Shown: one piece after another, positions 12,608 to 21,924 of the stretch
Numbering within the stretch: the first letter of the stretch is position 1
Layout: each line of letters starts with the position of its first letter
Source: an uncultured Clostridium sp.
GTDB taxonomy: Bacteria > Bacillota > Clostridia > Lachnospirales > Lachnospiraceae
Assembly: GCA_900544905.1 (NCBI GenBank)
Contig: UQXF01000016.1
Span: 1-43,176 of the forward strand
Reading direction: 5' to 3'
DNA length: 43,176 nucleotides
The notes under the pieces: generated by a model
The model's input: only the letters and a program-made list of their open reading frames with translations
What the model was told of the DNA's origin: nothing
Databases searched by the model: none
Program-made: the position numbers and the translations under genes

Positions 12608-15154
12608 GTGGCAGGATTCGATTTTTTGAAGGAGGAGTCCGACGATACAGTTAAAACAATAAAAAACCTCGCCCTTTCCTATACGCCGGAATGGAACTTT
12701 GACACAGACAGGCCGGATATGGGAACGGTTCTTGGGCTGCTCTTTGCAGATATGATGGGGGACACATTGAGGTGCTTTTACAGGCTTCCATGGAAATACC
12801 AGACGGAATTTTATAAGCTGCTGGGGCTTGAACTGCTGCCGCCGGATGATGCGGAGGGCTATGTCACCTTTTCCACTGTAAATGAGGAGGTACAGGGGAG
12901 CAGGATAAGGGAAGGGGAAAAGGTAATTGGAAAGGCAGAGGGAGGGGAAACGGTTATCTTTGGGACAAAGGAAGAGCTGTATGTATCCCCTGCCAGATTG
13001 AGCCGTGTGTACTATGTCAATGGAACCAGAGACTGCATCAGCCAGCCCCTGTCATTCCCGGTTACGGTACAACAGACGGAAAACCGGCAGTCCCATATTT
13101 TCTATATCGGACATGATGTATTGTTTGGCATAAAGACGGAGGGAGAAATTGTGCTCGACTTTCATCTTTCCCGGAATGTCTTAACAAAGGAGCAGGAAGA
13201 CTTTCTTATGAACCGGATTACATGGTTCTATTACAGCGGGGAAGGCTTTGTTAAGTTTCCGGGTCTTAGATATGAGGAGGGCAGGGTATATCTGCATAAG
13301 GACAGGACAATGCATTCCTTTGAGCGGGTGGCAATACAGGGGAGGGAAAGCTTCTGGCTGCGTCTGGAAACACAGGGGATGTCTCCGTTAAGCCGGATTT
13401 CCTTTTCGGGACTCTCCCTTGGCAGCAGCGGAAGTTTTCTGGCTCCGGAGGCGGTATATGACGGAAATATGGAGATGGACAGGGAAAATTTTCTTCCCTT
13501 TGGAGACCATCCATATCCCTATGCAGAGGTGTATATTTCCTCGGAGGAGGTATTTTCCAAGAGGGGAGCTCTGCTGGAACTGCATTTCAGATTAGAGTTT
13601 CAGGAATATCCGGGAGAATTGAAATCCCCTGAACTGCCGGTGAAGTGGCATAATATTATGCATTATTCTGAATTCAGGGAACCAGAACCGGTGGATATCA
13701 CAATTGATTCCGTAATATGGGAATATTATAACGGTTTTGGATGGCTTAGGATACCGGATACCGGAAGCTGTGAAGCGATATTCCGGGAAAATGCCGGAGG
13801 GCAGGATATTTCAGTAACCTTTATCTGTCCGGAGGATATTGCTCCGTTTCTGCTCACTGCCGGGGAGACCTATTGTATACGGCTCCGGATTGCCAGAATG
13901 ACAAACCTGTATTCCATGGATGGGATTTATATTGTACCCAGAATTAAAAATTTGATGCTGCACTACCGGTATCCGGAAAGCGGAATGCTTCCGGATGCTG
14001 CATGGTGTATCAATAATCTGGAAACAGAACAATTAAAATGCTGCCGGGATTTTTCTCCGTTTTATAATGTCTTTCCGGACAACGAAATGCTGTATCTCTC
14101 CTTTACAAGGCCGCTGGGGGAGGAAGGAATCCGCCTGCTGTTTGCGATAGAAGGGGAAAAGGAGGATATCCATACCAGATACCACTATGAGTATTATGGT
14201 AAAGACGGCTGGAAGCCTTTACGGGTGGAGGATGAAACCAGGCAGCTTTCAAGGACGGGACTGGTAACCATTTACCGGGAGCATTCCTTTGTCAGACAGG
14301 AATTTTTCGGCTGCCCGGGATATTGGCTCCGCATTGTCCGGGAACGGGACACAGAGGAAAAGCCCGGTGCAGGTTTTCCGGTTATTGCCGGAATTTACAT
14401 AAATTCCACAGCCGCAACTGCAGGAAAGGGGAGTGGAAAAAGCGGAAATCTTCCGGCCAGGGCAATAACAGATATGGAGCGCAGTATCGGTTTTATTAAT
14501 AAAGTAACGAATTGTGATGCCATGACAGGAGGATGTGACGGGGAAAGCAGAGAGCAGGCTGTAAGGAGGATGGCGGCATATCTGAGACACCGGGGAAGAG
14601 CGGTGACGGCAGCGGATTTTGAGGATATTGTTGTGCATGGCGTAAGGAATCTTTTGCAGGTGAGATGCTTTCCCGGAAGGGATGAAAAAGGAGAACGGAT
14701 GCCGGGGCATATTACACTGGCAGTACTTCCGGAAATGGAGGAGGAGAGGCATTTTGAGCATATGAAGGAACGGATTTATCAGTGCCTGCTTCCCCATATT
14801 GATTGGCGGATTTATGAGGAGGGACGTCTTCATATTGTAAAACCGCAATGGGTGTCAATGAGGCTTTATATGACAGTGGTGGCGAAAGGCTCCTCCAGGC
14901 AGTTTCCACTCAGGGAAAAGCTTATTCAGAAAATAAATACATTTTTAGACCCGGTTACCGGTAATTTTGATGGAACGGGATGGAAAATCGGTGTTTTGCC
15001 ATCTGTATTGCAGATTGAAAATCTGTGCAGCCAGGTGGAGGAAATTCTGTATGTGAAACATATCAGTTTAAAGGACGAATCCCCTTCGGGATGTTATGTG
15101 CTGGGGGCCGGAGGAAACCATGAAATTGAAATGATACCAGAGGATGAGGTGTGA
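12608..15154 (+). CDS. Large baseplate wedge protein (Afp11-like, baseplate J-like)
   Basis: An 848-residue protein beginning with GTG 12608 after AGGAGGG. The N-terminus (DRPDMGTVLGLLFADMMGDTLRCFYRLP..YQTEFYKLLGLELLPP) and the GAEG-like segment that follows are typical of large CIS wedge proteins. The C-terminal third has the baseplate J signature: GGCDGESREQAVRRMAAYLRHRGRAVTAADFEDIV and a later LQIENLCSQVEEILYVKHI. Two copies of this protein pair with the next gene's product to form each wedge around the hub. The middle (about 250-500) contains several beta-rich repeats that could be insertion domains. Confidence 0.88.
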   Translation: MAGFDFLKEESDDTVKTIKNLALSYTPEWNFDTDRPDMGTVLGLLFADMMGDTLRCFYRLPWKYQTEFYKLLGLELLPPDDAEGYVTFSTVNEEVQGSRIREGEKVIGKAEGGETVIFGTKEELYVSPARLSRVYYVNGTRDCISQPLSFPVTVQQTENRQSHIFYIGHDVLFGIKTEGEIVLDFHLSRNVLTKEQEDFLMNRITWFYYSGEGFVKFPGLRYEEGRVYLHKDRTMHSFERVAIQGRESFWLRLETQGMSPLSRISFSGLSLGSSGSFLAPEAVYDGNMEMDRENFLPFGDHPYPYAEVYISSEEVFSKRGALLELHFRLEFQEYPGELKSPELPVKWHNIMHYSEFREPEPVDITIDSVIWEYYNGFGWLRIPDTGSCEAIFRENAGGQDISVTFICPEDIAPFLLTAGETYCIRLRIARMTNLYSMDGIYIVPRIKNLMLHYRYPESGMLPDAAWCINNLETEQLKCCRDFSPFYNVFPDNEMLYLSFTRPLGEEGIRLLFAIEGEKEDIHTRYHYEYYGKDGWKPLRVEDETRQLSRTGLVTIYREHSFVRQEFFGCPGYWLRIVRERDTEEKPGAGFPVIAGIYINSTAATAGKGSGKSGNLPARAITDMERSIGFINKVTNCDAMTGGCDGESREQAVRRMAAYLRHRGRAVTAADFEDIVVHGVRNLLQVRCFPGRDEKGERMPGHITLAVLPEMEEERHFEHMKERIYQCLLPHIDWRIYEEGRLHIVKPQWVSMRLYMTVVAKGSSRQFPLREKLIQKINTFLDPVTGNFDGTGWKIGVLPSVLQIENLCSQVEEILYVKHISLKDESPSGCYVLGAGGNHEIEMIPEDEV

Positions 15155-15166
15155 GACAGGGAGTGA

Positions 15167-17191
15167 ATGGATATGCCGGTATTAGAAGAAACAGAAAATC
15201 CAGGCTTTGGTGAGCTTGTAGAGAGGGCAAAGAAAAGTATACAAGAAATATACCCGGAGTGGACAAATTATAACACGGCGGACACCGGCATGGCATTGCT
15301 GGAGCTCTTTGCTTATATGACCGAGGCACAGCAGTTTCATTTAGAGCAGATGGGGCATTCCCATTGGCTGGCTCTTTTGAATTTGCTGGGAGTACAGCCA
15401 ATGGGGATTCAGGCGGCGAAGGTGTTTGCCAGGGCAGAGGGAACAGGAGAACCCTTCTGGCTGGTCAGGGGTACCAAGGTATTGGTGGATACCCTGGTAT
15501 TTGAAGCAGAACAGAGCCAGTATATGGAAAGGGAGCATATATTGTGGAATGAGGGAGGATTGTCCTTTTATCCCTTTGGGGAAAATCCAAAGGATGGTGC
15601 ATGTTATGATATCCGCCTGCGGTATGAGCTGGATAGGGAAATGGTGCACACGTTATATTTTGATGTGGCAGATGATTACCCGGTGTCCCGGAATCCTATA
15701 GTGCAGGAGGAATTTATCCCCTTTGTGGAGGTTCAGCTTCAGTATTATGACGGGGAGGGGTACCGGATTTGCGACATAATAAGAGATACCACCTATGGAT
15801 TGTTACAGACGGGTATACTGCAGTTTAAGCTGAATGGAAGGATGGGAAAAAGGGGAACAGAATACCGGCTCCGGCTTAAGGTTATCGGGGAGTACGATAC
15901 GGCGCCCCTTCTGAGAGGAATCTATTTTAATATGCTTCCCTTTATACAGAGGGATACAAAGCTGGAATGCAGGGAATGTGCCCTGCAGGCAGGAGAAACG
16001 GAATTTTATGAGGTAATTGGGGATTCCTGGCTTGCGGTGAATGGAGATACTGCGGTTTATGTCAGGGAGGAAAAAGGCTTCCGGCAGCTTTGGGAATTTT
16101 CTTCTTATGTCTATGGGGGAAAAAGGCATTTTGTATTTGACAAAGAGGTATTTCGGAAAATAACCGGCACGGTTACCATTTGTCTGGTATCAAAGCTTAA
16201 GGAGCTTTCCAGGGAAGAATTTATATTTTATGGAAATGGATTGCCGGAGCAGCAGTTTTATCTTCCAGACAGCAATGTATCAGGCTCCTGCTTCAGAATC
16301 TGGGTGGAGGAGGACGGAAACCAGGGCTTTTACACACCGTGGCATCCGGTTACGGATTTTGCAGGAACAGGGAAAATGGAACGCGTTTTTGTGCTGGATG
16401 AGGAGAAGGGAATCTTAGGGTTTGGAAATGGAAGGCAGGGAAGCATGCCAAAGGGACAGATAAGAATCGTGTCCTATGCCACCTGTGCAGGAAGCAGGGG
16501 AAATATCCGGAAAAATCAGATGGGTGGATTTTTCCGGGGACAGCATGAGGTGCAGCTTTATAATCCTTTGCCGGCTTCCGGCGGAAGGAATCCGGAGACT
16601 GTGGATGCCTGCATGGAACGATACAGGGAAAAAAGCAGGGAGAAAAACAGGGCGGTGACCAGAGAGGATTATGAAGAGGTTATCAGAGGGGCATCAGGTC
16701 TTAGAATCAAAAAGGTAAAGGTATTTTCCTCCAGAGAAAAGGAAAACAGTCTGGAGGTCGTAGTACAGCCCTATACAAACGGACAGCGTATAGTAACAGG
16801 AAACATTTATGACAGGAATATTATCCGGCTGCTGGAAAAAAGGAAGCTTCTGGGTACACAGATTCTGATAAAAAACCCGGAATATATCGGTATTTCCCTG
16901 CGGCTGGAGACAGTGGTGAAGAGCAGATATCTGCAGGCGGAGGAAAAGCTTCGGGAGTATATAAGAGGATATTTTGAGGAGCATATGGAATTTGGGAAAA
17001 CCATTGTTTACAGCAGTGTGTTCGGCTTTATTGACACCCTGCCTGAGACGGCGGGAATCCGTGCGCTGGACATACATGCAGGGGGAAAGGGAGTAATACG
17101 GGAGCATAACAGGGACATCCGTATGCCATCCCACGGGATGGCATATTTGGAAAATATACAGATACGGTGCATTTGGATGGACGAGATGTAA
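15167..17191 (+). CDS. Baseplate wedge protein (Afp12-like, baseplate J-like)
   Basis: A 674-residue wedge partner. The opening matches YP.WTNYNTADTGMALLELFAYMTEAQQFHLEQ, the usual N-terminal helix region of this family. A central ILGFGNGRQGSMPKGQIRIVSY precedes the J-like core DACMERYREKSREKNRAVTREDYEEVIRGASG, and a C-terminal RALDIHAGG. It begins 12 bases after the previous stop, with a GGGAG site. A homologous heterodimer with the 12608 product forms the baseplate ring in known contractile tails. Confidence 0.88.
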   Translation: MDMPVLEETENPGFGELVERAKKSIQEIYPEWTNYNTADTGMALLELFAYMTEAQQFHLEQMGHSHWLALLNLLGVQPMGIQAAKVFARAEGTGEPFWLVRGTKVLVDTLVFEAEQSQYMEREHILWNEGGLSFYPFGENPKDGACYDIRLRYELDREMVHTLYFDVADDYPVSRNPIVQEEFIPFVEVQLQYYDGEGYRICDIIRDTTYGLLQTGILQFKLNGRMGKRGTEYRLRLKVIGEYDTAPLLRGIYFNMLPFIQRDTKLECRECALQAGETEFYEVIGDSWLAVNGDTAVYVREEKGFRQLWEFSSYVYGGKRHFVFDKEVFRKITGTVTICLVSKLKELSREEFIFYGNGLPEQQFYLPDSNVSGSCFRIWVEEDGNQGFYTPWHPVTDFAGTGKMERVFVLDEEKGILGFGNGRQGSMPKGQIRIVSYATCAGSRGNIRKNQMGGFFRGQHEVQLYNPLPASGGRNPETVDACMERYREKSREKNRAVTREDYEEVIRGASGLRIKKVKVFSSREKENSLEVVVQPYTNGQRIVTGNIYDRNIIRLLEKRKLLGTQILIKNPEYIGISLRLETVVKSRYLQAEEKLREYIRGYFEEHMEFGKTIVYSSVFGFIDTLPETAGIRALDIHAGGKGVIREHNRDIRMPSHGMAYLENIQIRCIWMDEM

Positions 17192-17205
17192 AAGGAGCAG
17201 AGCGT

Positions 17206-17961
17206 ATGGATAGTAAAGATAATTTTTTACTTAAAAAAGAATCGGATTTTGATTTTCCAGAGAAACAGATTTATTCCCAGACGGAATCATGGATTTCCTT
17301 TCTGCCGGAGGTTTACGCAGCTTCTGCCGGGGAGAACAGCTTTCTGTACCGGTATCTCAGCATTTTTCAGTGTATATACAGCGATATGAGCCGGCGGATT
17401 TCAGAATCACCCCATATGCTGTATCCGGATTTTGCCGACAGGGAGATGCTGGAATGGCTGGCTTCCTGGTTTGGTATGGATAACCGGACTGTCTGGAGCC
17501 GGAAACAGATGATTTACCTGCTGGAAAACGGAAGCCGGTTACATGCAATTCGTGGTACAAAAAAATATATGGAAGAAATGGTTCATTTATACACGGGATA
17601 TATCCCTTATATCGTGGAATATTATCAGATTTCCCGTTACCGGGCAGACCGGAAAAAGACATTGCTGTTGGAACGGTTGTACGGTGAAAATGCATATGTC
17701 ATAACAGTTGTGCTTCCACAGGAGGCAGCAGGAAACAGGCAGCAGGCGGCGGTTCTCAGAAAAATCATCCGCTCCTCTGCTCCGGCGGATGTGGAGTGCA
17801 GACTGGTGATTTTGGAGGCATATATATATCTGGACTGTTATACCTATGTGGGTATCAACAGCAGACTGGGAGGGTATATGGACGCTGCCTTAGACGGTGA
17901 CCGTCTCATGCCATATACATCCATGTCAGGGAGCTGGCTGGAAAGGAGGACTGACAGGTGA
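17206..17961 (+). CDS. gpI-like baseplate/tail protein
   Basis: A 252-residue protein, starting at ATG 17206 behind AAGGAG; an in-frame GTG at 17167 overlaps the previous gene and has no site. It resembles phage tail protein I/gp7-related proteins, with SWISFLPEVYAA...NSFLYRYLSIFQCIYSDM..RI, then FADREMLEWLASWFGM and HAIRGTKKYMEEMVHLYTGY. This family links the wedge to tail fibres or to the outer baseplate. The stop overlaps the following GTG start (GTGA), showing coupling. Position after the two J-like genes fits. Confidence 0.82.
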   Translation: MDSKDNFLLKKESDFDFPEKQIYSQTESWISFLPEVYAASAGENSFLYRYLSIFQCIYSDMSRRISESPHMLYPDFADREMLEWLASWFGMDNRTVWSRKQMIYLLENGSRLHAIRGTKKYMEEMVHLYTGYIPYIVEYYQISRYRADRKKTLLLERLYGENAYVITVVLPQEAAGNRQQAAVLRKIIRSSAPADVECRLVILEAYIYLDCYTYVGINSRLGGYMDAALDGDRLMPYTSMSGSWLERRTDR

Positions 17962-19703
17962 AAAACTTGAACTATTTTCCCTTTGAAAGAAACCGGTATT
18001 TCTATGGAAAGCTGTTAAGCGTGGATGATTTCGATGCGGAGCAGCGCTATATGAATGATAAGAGAAGGATGCTGAACCGTTTTCTCCATGGCACCGGCGT
18101 GGTGTGCGGACTGCAGGTGGTGGAGATAGATGATGTTACGGTTTCCCTGGAAATGGGGCTTGCACTGGATTTTTCAGGAAGAGAGATTGTGGTGGCAAAG
18201 CCCGTGACGAAAAAGCTGTCTTCCATCGAAGGCTTTTCAAAATATGCAGGGGAAAGCGGGGAGAGCAGAGATTTGTATCTCTGCATTGCCTATGACGAAC
18301 AGCCGGAGGAACCGGTACATAACATTGCCAGAGTGAATAATGAACAGGAGGAAGAGTTTAATAAATATGCGGAAGGATATCGTCTGTTTGTGACGGCGGA
18401 GGAACCGGAAAAGGAGGGAATGCGCCTGACAGATTTGTATGAGGACACGAAAACGGTATTTCAGGGAAGCGGAATCCGGATTCGGCAGACCGTGCCGAAA
18501 TATATTCAGAGTGACCAGACGGCTGAATTTACTGTTATTGTGGAAAAAATGAAGCAGACGAAGCCAGTGTCCTTTTCCTATCAGCTTTTGTTGTCCTGCA
18601 TGGAGCATTCAGGAAGCAATACGGTTACAGTGTCCTTTGATGAAAATGCATTTATGCCCGCCGACAGGTATGTTTTAAAAAAGCGGATTCGCGCTAAGAC
18701 AGTAAGAAATGTGGAAGGATATATGGAAGTGGTACCAGACAGCTTTGCGCTGGCTATCGGACAGGACATAAGGAAGGAGACGGTGTATGGGAAATTCAGG
18801 GTGTATATTACAGATGCCAGTGTACAGCAGGCGGTTATAAGGAATTATTACAGCACCGCCATGGAGGATATTATAAGGGATACCTATGAACAGCCCATCT
18901 ATCTTGCCAGGCTTTCGGTAATCCGGGCAGGAGATACCTATGTCATTGGGAAGGTTGAAAATCTTCCGTATAAGCAATATGTATGGAATAATGTACTGTC
19001 TGCGGCAATGGAAGCCATGCGGCTGGAACGGCCGGAAAATGAGAGGATTTTCTATAGCCCGCAGGAGCCTGGCAGCGGCATACCGGTAGAAAAGGCAAGC
19101 CAGGCTATGCAGCTTAAGACAGGAAGTACAGTAATTGATATGGGAATTGGCGGAAATCCGGGACAGCGGTTTTATTCTGAGGAAATCATACATGGGCTGG
19201 GGCTTGGGGAAGTGTTTATTTCGCTGGGACTTTCAAAGGGGGCGAGGGAAACCGGGGAGGAAATTTTTGGAAATCCTGATGTGTTTGGAGATAATGCATA
19301 TCCGGGAGTGGAGCTGGCTGCAAAGGCGGATATGGCAAGGGGCAGCTTCATTATCGGAGTCAGATGTTTAGGACAGGTGGAGAAAAAGCAGCTCCGGGTT
19401 CACTGGATGGCAGTGAGGGACAGCACGTTGCAGGCGGATGAGAAGAAGATAAAGCATATGAAAATTGTACCGGATATTGCAAACCTGCAGATAAGAGAAA
19501 ATCATTATTTTGAGGCTGTGATAGGAGATGAGGTACAAAAGCATGTGAAATGGACGGTGAAGGAGCCAGAGGGTGGTACCATTGATTCCAATGGTTATTA
19601 CACAGCTCCCAGCCAATCCGGCGTATATGAGATTATGGCAGAGAGTATGGAGGACCAAAGCTTTATGGCTGCCGCTTTTGTAATTGTCAGAGATGTATTT
19701 TAA
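17958..19703 (+). CDS. CIS baseplate-associated protein with C-terminal Ig-like domain
   Basis: A 581-residue protein starting at GTG 17958 behind AAAGGAGG. The N-terminal 65 residues (NRYFYGKLLSVDDFDAEQRYMNDKRRMLNRFLHGTGVVCGLQVV...GLALDFSGREIVV) are strongly reminiscent of a conserved protein in CIS loci of cyanobacteria and actinobacteria; I know of no settled function. The middle (about 150-450) is beta-rich. The last 90 residues (NLQIRENHYFEAVIGDEVQKHVKWTVK..GGTIDSNGYYTAPSQSGVYEIMAES) look like a bacterial Ig-like fold. With no separate tail fibre, it is a candidate for the receptor- or envelope-contacting part. Confidence 0.7.
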   Translation: MKNLNYFPFERNRYFYGKLLSVDDFDAEQRYMNDKRRMLNRFLHGTGVVCGLQVVEIDDVTVSLEMGLALDFSGREIVVAKPVTKKLSSIEGFSKYAGESGESRDLYLCIAYDEQPEEPVHNIARVNNEQEEEFNKYAEGYRLFVTAEEPEKEGMRLTDLYEDTKTVFQGSGIRIRQTVPKYIQSDQTAEFTVIVEKMKQTKPVSFSYQLLLSCMEHSGSNTVTVSFDENAFMPADRYVLKKRIRAKTVRNVEGYMEVVPDSFALAIGQDIRKETVYGKFRVYITDASVQQAVIRNYYSTAMEDIIRDTYEQPIYLARLSVIRAGDTYVIGKVENLPYKQYVWNNVLSAAMEAMRLERPENERIFYSPQEPGSGIPVEKASQAMQLKTGSTVIDMGIGGNPGQRFYSEEIIHGLGLGEVFISLGLSKGARETGEEIFGNPDVFGDNAYPGVELAAKADMARGSFIIGVRCLGQVEKKQLRVHWMAVRDSTLQADEKKIKHMKIVPDIANLQIRENHYFEAVIGDEVQKHVKWTVKEPEGGTIDSNGYYTAPSQSGVYEIMAESMEDQSFMAAAFVIVRDVF

Positions 19704-19720
19704 ACAGCAGGGGTGATAAA

Positions 19721-20575
19721 TTGGGAATTCGGGCATTTGATGAAAATTTTGATATTATACATAAAAATAAGGTAAGTGAAGAATATTCCGTTTTACAGTG
19801 CCAGATTCCCGGGAAAACGGAGGACTATACCGTACTGCATTTTGAGAGGGCGGAGACGGTAAAGCGGCTGCTTCCTCTGTTTTATTCCCTGCAGGAAAAT
19901 GTGGAATTTGAGGATTACAGGGGCTGCTTTTCCAGGGAAGAGGAGCTATACATAGTATTCCGTAAAAGGCAGGGAATTTCTTTAGCAGAACAGCTGGCAG
20001 GCAGCCGGCTTTCGTTGGAGCAGAGGATTCGGATTGGTAAACAGGTTTTGGAAAAACTTCTTCTCTGGCGGCTCCCGGATTTTATGCTTTGCCAGCTGTT
20101 AGATGAGAGCCGGATTTTAATACAGGATGAGAGCGTGGGATTTGCCTATGACTGGGATTTATCTATGGGAGAGCATTGCAGTATGACAATGGTAAACAAA
20201 AGGATGGCGGGACTGCTCAGGGCTTTGTTTCAAGAGGAGGCAGAGCATGCGGCCAGTCCCCGTCTCATGAAGCTTCTTGATGATTTGGAGCAGGATATAC
20301 CGGAGGATTTTTTTGCAATATATGAGGCATACAGCAGCTTATATGATGTGATGCCGGAGGAAGCCGGGCGGTATGTTTCAGGATTCCAGAAAATAAAAAG
20401 AGACCTGTCCCTGCTTGTGAAGAAGGGACAGAGACCGATGAAAATAATCCTGTTTCTGGCGGTGTATGCTGCCGTGGTGCTTTGGCTGTTGCAGGAGATA
20501 AAGCAGCAGGAGGTCCGGGAGAACAAGACAGAGGGAATTGTCTATGAAACCATAGGAGCATTAAGGATTAAATAG
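19721..20575 (+). CDS. Membrane-anchored pseudokinase-like protein (EssB/YukC-like layout)
   Basis: A 284-residue protein starting at TTG 19721 after a GGGGTGA site. Residues 1-230 look like a degenerate kinase fold: GISLAEQL and SLEQRIRIGKQVLEKLLLW resemble the alpha-D/alpha-E region, and RILIQDESVGFAYDWDLS occupies the place of the NILL...DFG segment, with no HRD catalytic motif. One TM segment at about 241-257 (IILFLAVYAAVVLWLL) is followed by only about 27 residues. The layout recalls EssB/YukC of type VII secretion, a cytosolic pseudokinase on a membrane anchor. In a CIS operon it could tether the particle to the membrane or sense a signal. The kinase-like reading is by eye and moderately secure; the anchor is clear. 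Confidence 0.55.
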   Translation: MGIRAFDENFDIIHKNKVSEEYSVLQCQIPGKTEDYTVLHFERAETVKRLLPLFYSLQENVEFEDYRGCFSREEELYIVFRKRQGISLAEQLAGSRLSLEQRIRIGKQVLEKLLLWRLPDFMLCQLLDESRILIQDESVGFAYDWDLSMGEHCSMTMVNKRMAGLLRALFQEEAEHAASPRLMKLLDDLEQDIPEDFFAIYEAYSSLYDVMPEEAGRYVSGFQKIKRDLSLLVKKGQRPMKIILFLAVYAAVVLWLLQEIKQQEVRENKTEGIVYETIGALRIK

Positions 20576-20585
20576 GGAGAAAAAC

Positions 20586-21920
20586 ATGACAAAAAAAGCC
20601 TATTTCCGCATTGGAAAATATTATATCCGAAAAAGGCCTGTAATGTGGACTATTATTTTCGTTACCTTTATCCCCCTAATCTGGATTGGCTTTGTGTACC
20701 CGTATATAGAAAACAATCTGTTTCCCAAGTGGTTTACAAAAACCATGCCGGTAAATGGGGAGGAGAGAATGGATTATACGGGAAAGGTGAAGCTGACAGC
20801 GATGGAGGATGAAGAACAGATTTTATTTGTAGGCATCCTTAAGGATGGAAGAATCCAGGAGGAGGGAATCCTGTATGATTACGATGGAAATATGCTTTAT
20901 CAGGGTGAGTTTGATAAGGAGATGTATAACGGGGACGGAACGGAGTATCATTCCAATGGAAATGTTAAATATCAGGGAACATTTTCACTGAACCGGTATG
21001 AGGGAGAGGGGATTCTCTATTACAGTGACGGAACCAAAAAATACGAGGGCGCCTTTATGGCAGGAGTGTTTGATGGAAATGGTTCCTTTTATGATGAAGA
21101 GGGAAATGTGGAATATGAGGGAGAGTTTGCAAAGGGCAGGTATGAGGGAACCGGAAAGAGCTTTTACAATAACGGACAGAAGCGGTATGTAGGTGAATTT
21201 TCCAAGGGTGCATATGGCGGGATGGGAATTCTGTATGCCGAGAACGGAGAGGTGGTTTATAAGGGGGAATTCCAGGACGGCTTGTATGAGGGACAGGGAA
21301 AATTGTATGAAAAGGGGGAGGTAGTTTCTGAGGGCGAATTTTCCAGAGGGAAATTTACCGGCGGAAATACCATTTTATATTACAAGGATGGTGCGGTCGG
21401 GTATGTGGGCAGTGTTGTGGACGGTGAAAAAAGCGGAGAGGGAAAGCTGTATGATGAGAAGGGAAATCTTGTCTATGAGGGAAGCTTTGTTAAGGATAAA
21501 AAGGAGGGAAAAGGGACTGCCTATAACGAGGATGGAGAGGTTATCTATACAGGAGAATTTGTGCAGGATAAATACCAGGGGGAAGGAAAACAGTTTCAGC
21601 CAAAGACCGGCAACATCATTTATGAGGGCAGCTTTTTTAACGGCTTATATTACGGAAGCGGGAAGCTGTATGACGAAAATACAAATGCCAGGATATATGA
21701 AGGGGAATTCCGGTATGGGCTGTATGACGGTTACGGTATTTTATACACTGCAGACGGCTCTATGAAATATGATGGCAATTTTCTGCTGGGGGAATATCAT
21801 GGATATGGAATTTTATATAATCCGGTTACAGGAGAAATTATTTCAGAGGGTGAATTCAGAAACGGGGTGCTGGTTACCCCGGCAGAGGATGATACAGATG
21901 ATACATTAGAGGAGGAATGA
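20586..21920 (+). CDS. Membrane-anchored MORN-repeat protein
   Basis: A 444-residue protein. After a short basic N-terminus there is one TM helix at about 20-40 (WTIIFVTFIPLIWIGFVYPYI), then from about residue 80 to near the C-terminus roughly 14 MORN repeats of 22-25 residues (pattern Y.GEF..G.Y.G.G.LY...G) and a partial fifteenth, ending in an acidic tail (EDDTDDTLEEE). MORN arrays form elongated beta-hairpin rods that bind lipid or proteins. With the TM at the front and the sequence IENNLFPKW after it, the array is probably on the outer face, but the orientation is not proven. It is co-directional with the pseudokinase-like gene 10 bases upstream. Confidence 0.9.
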   Translation: MTKKAYFRIGKYYIRKRPVMWTIIFVTFIPLIWIGFVYPYIENNLFPKWFTKTMPVNGEERMDYTGKVKLTAMEDEEQILFVGILKDGRIQEEGILYDYDGNMLYQGEFDKEMYNGDGTEYHSNGNVKYQGTFSLNRYEGEGILYYSDGTKKYEGAFMAGVFDGNGSFYDEEGNVEYEGEFAKGRYEGTGKSFYNNGQKRYVGEFSKGAYGGMGILYAENGEVVYKGEFQDGLYEGQGKLYEKGEVVSEGEFSRGKFTGGNTILYYKDGAVGYVGSVVDGEKSGEGKLYDEKGNLVYEGSFVKDKKEGKGTAYNEDGEVIYTGEFVQDKYQGEGKQFQPKTGNIIYEGSFFNGLYYGSGKLYDENTNARIYEGEFRYGLYDGYGILYTADGSMKYDGNFLLGEYHGYGILYNPVTGEIISEGEFRNGVLVTPAEDDTDDTLEEE

Positions 21921-21924
21921 CAAA

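Noticed and set aside
20850..21880. Tandem DNA repeat or CRISPR-like array
   Set aside because: The periodic sequence is coding and reflects MORN repeats of 22-25 residues; the DNA units are diverged and have no spacers.
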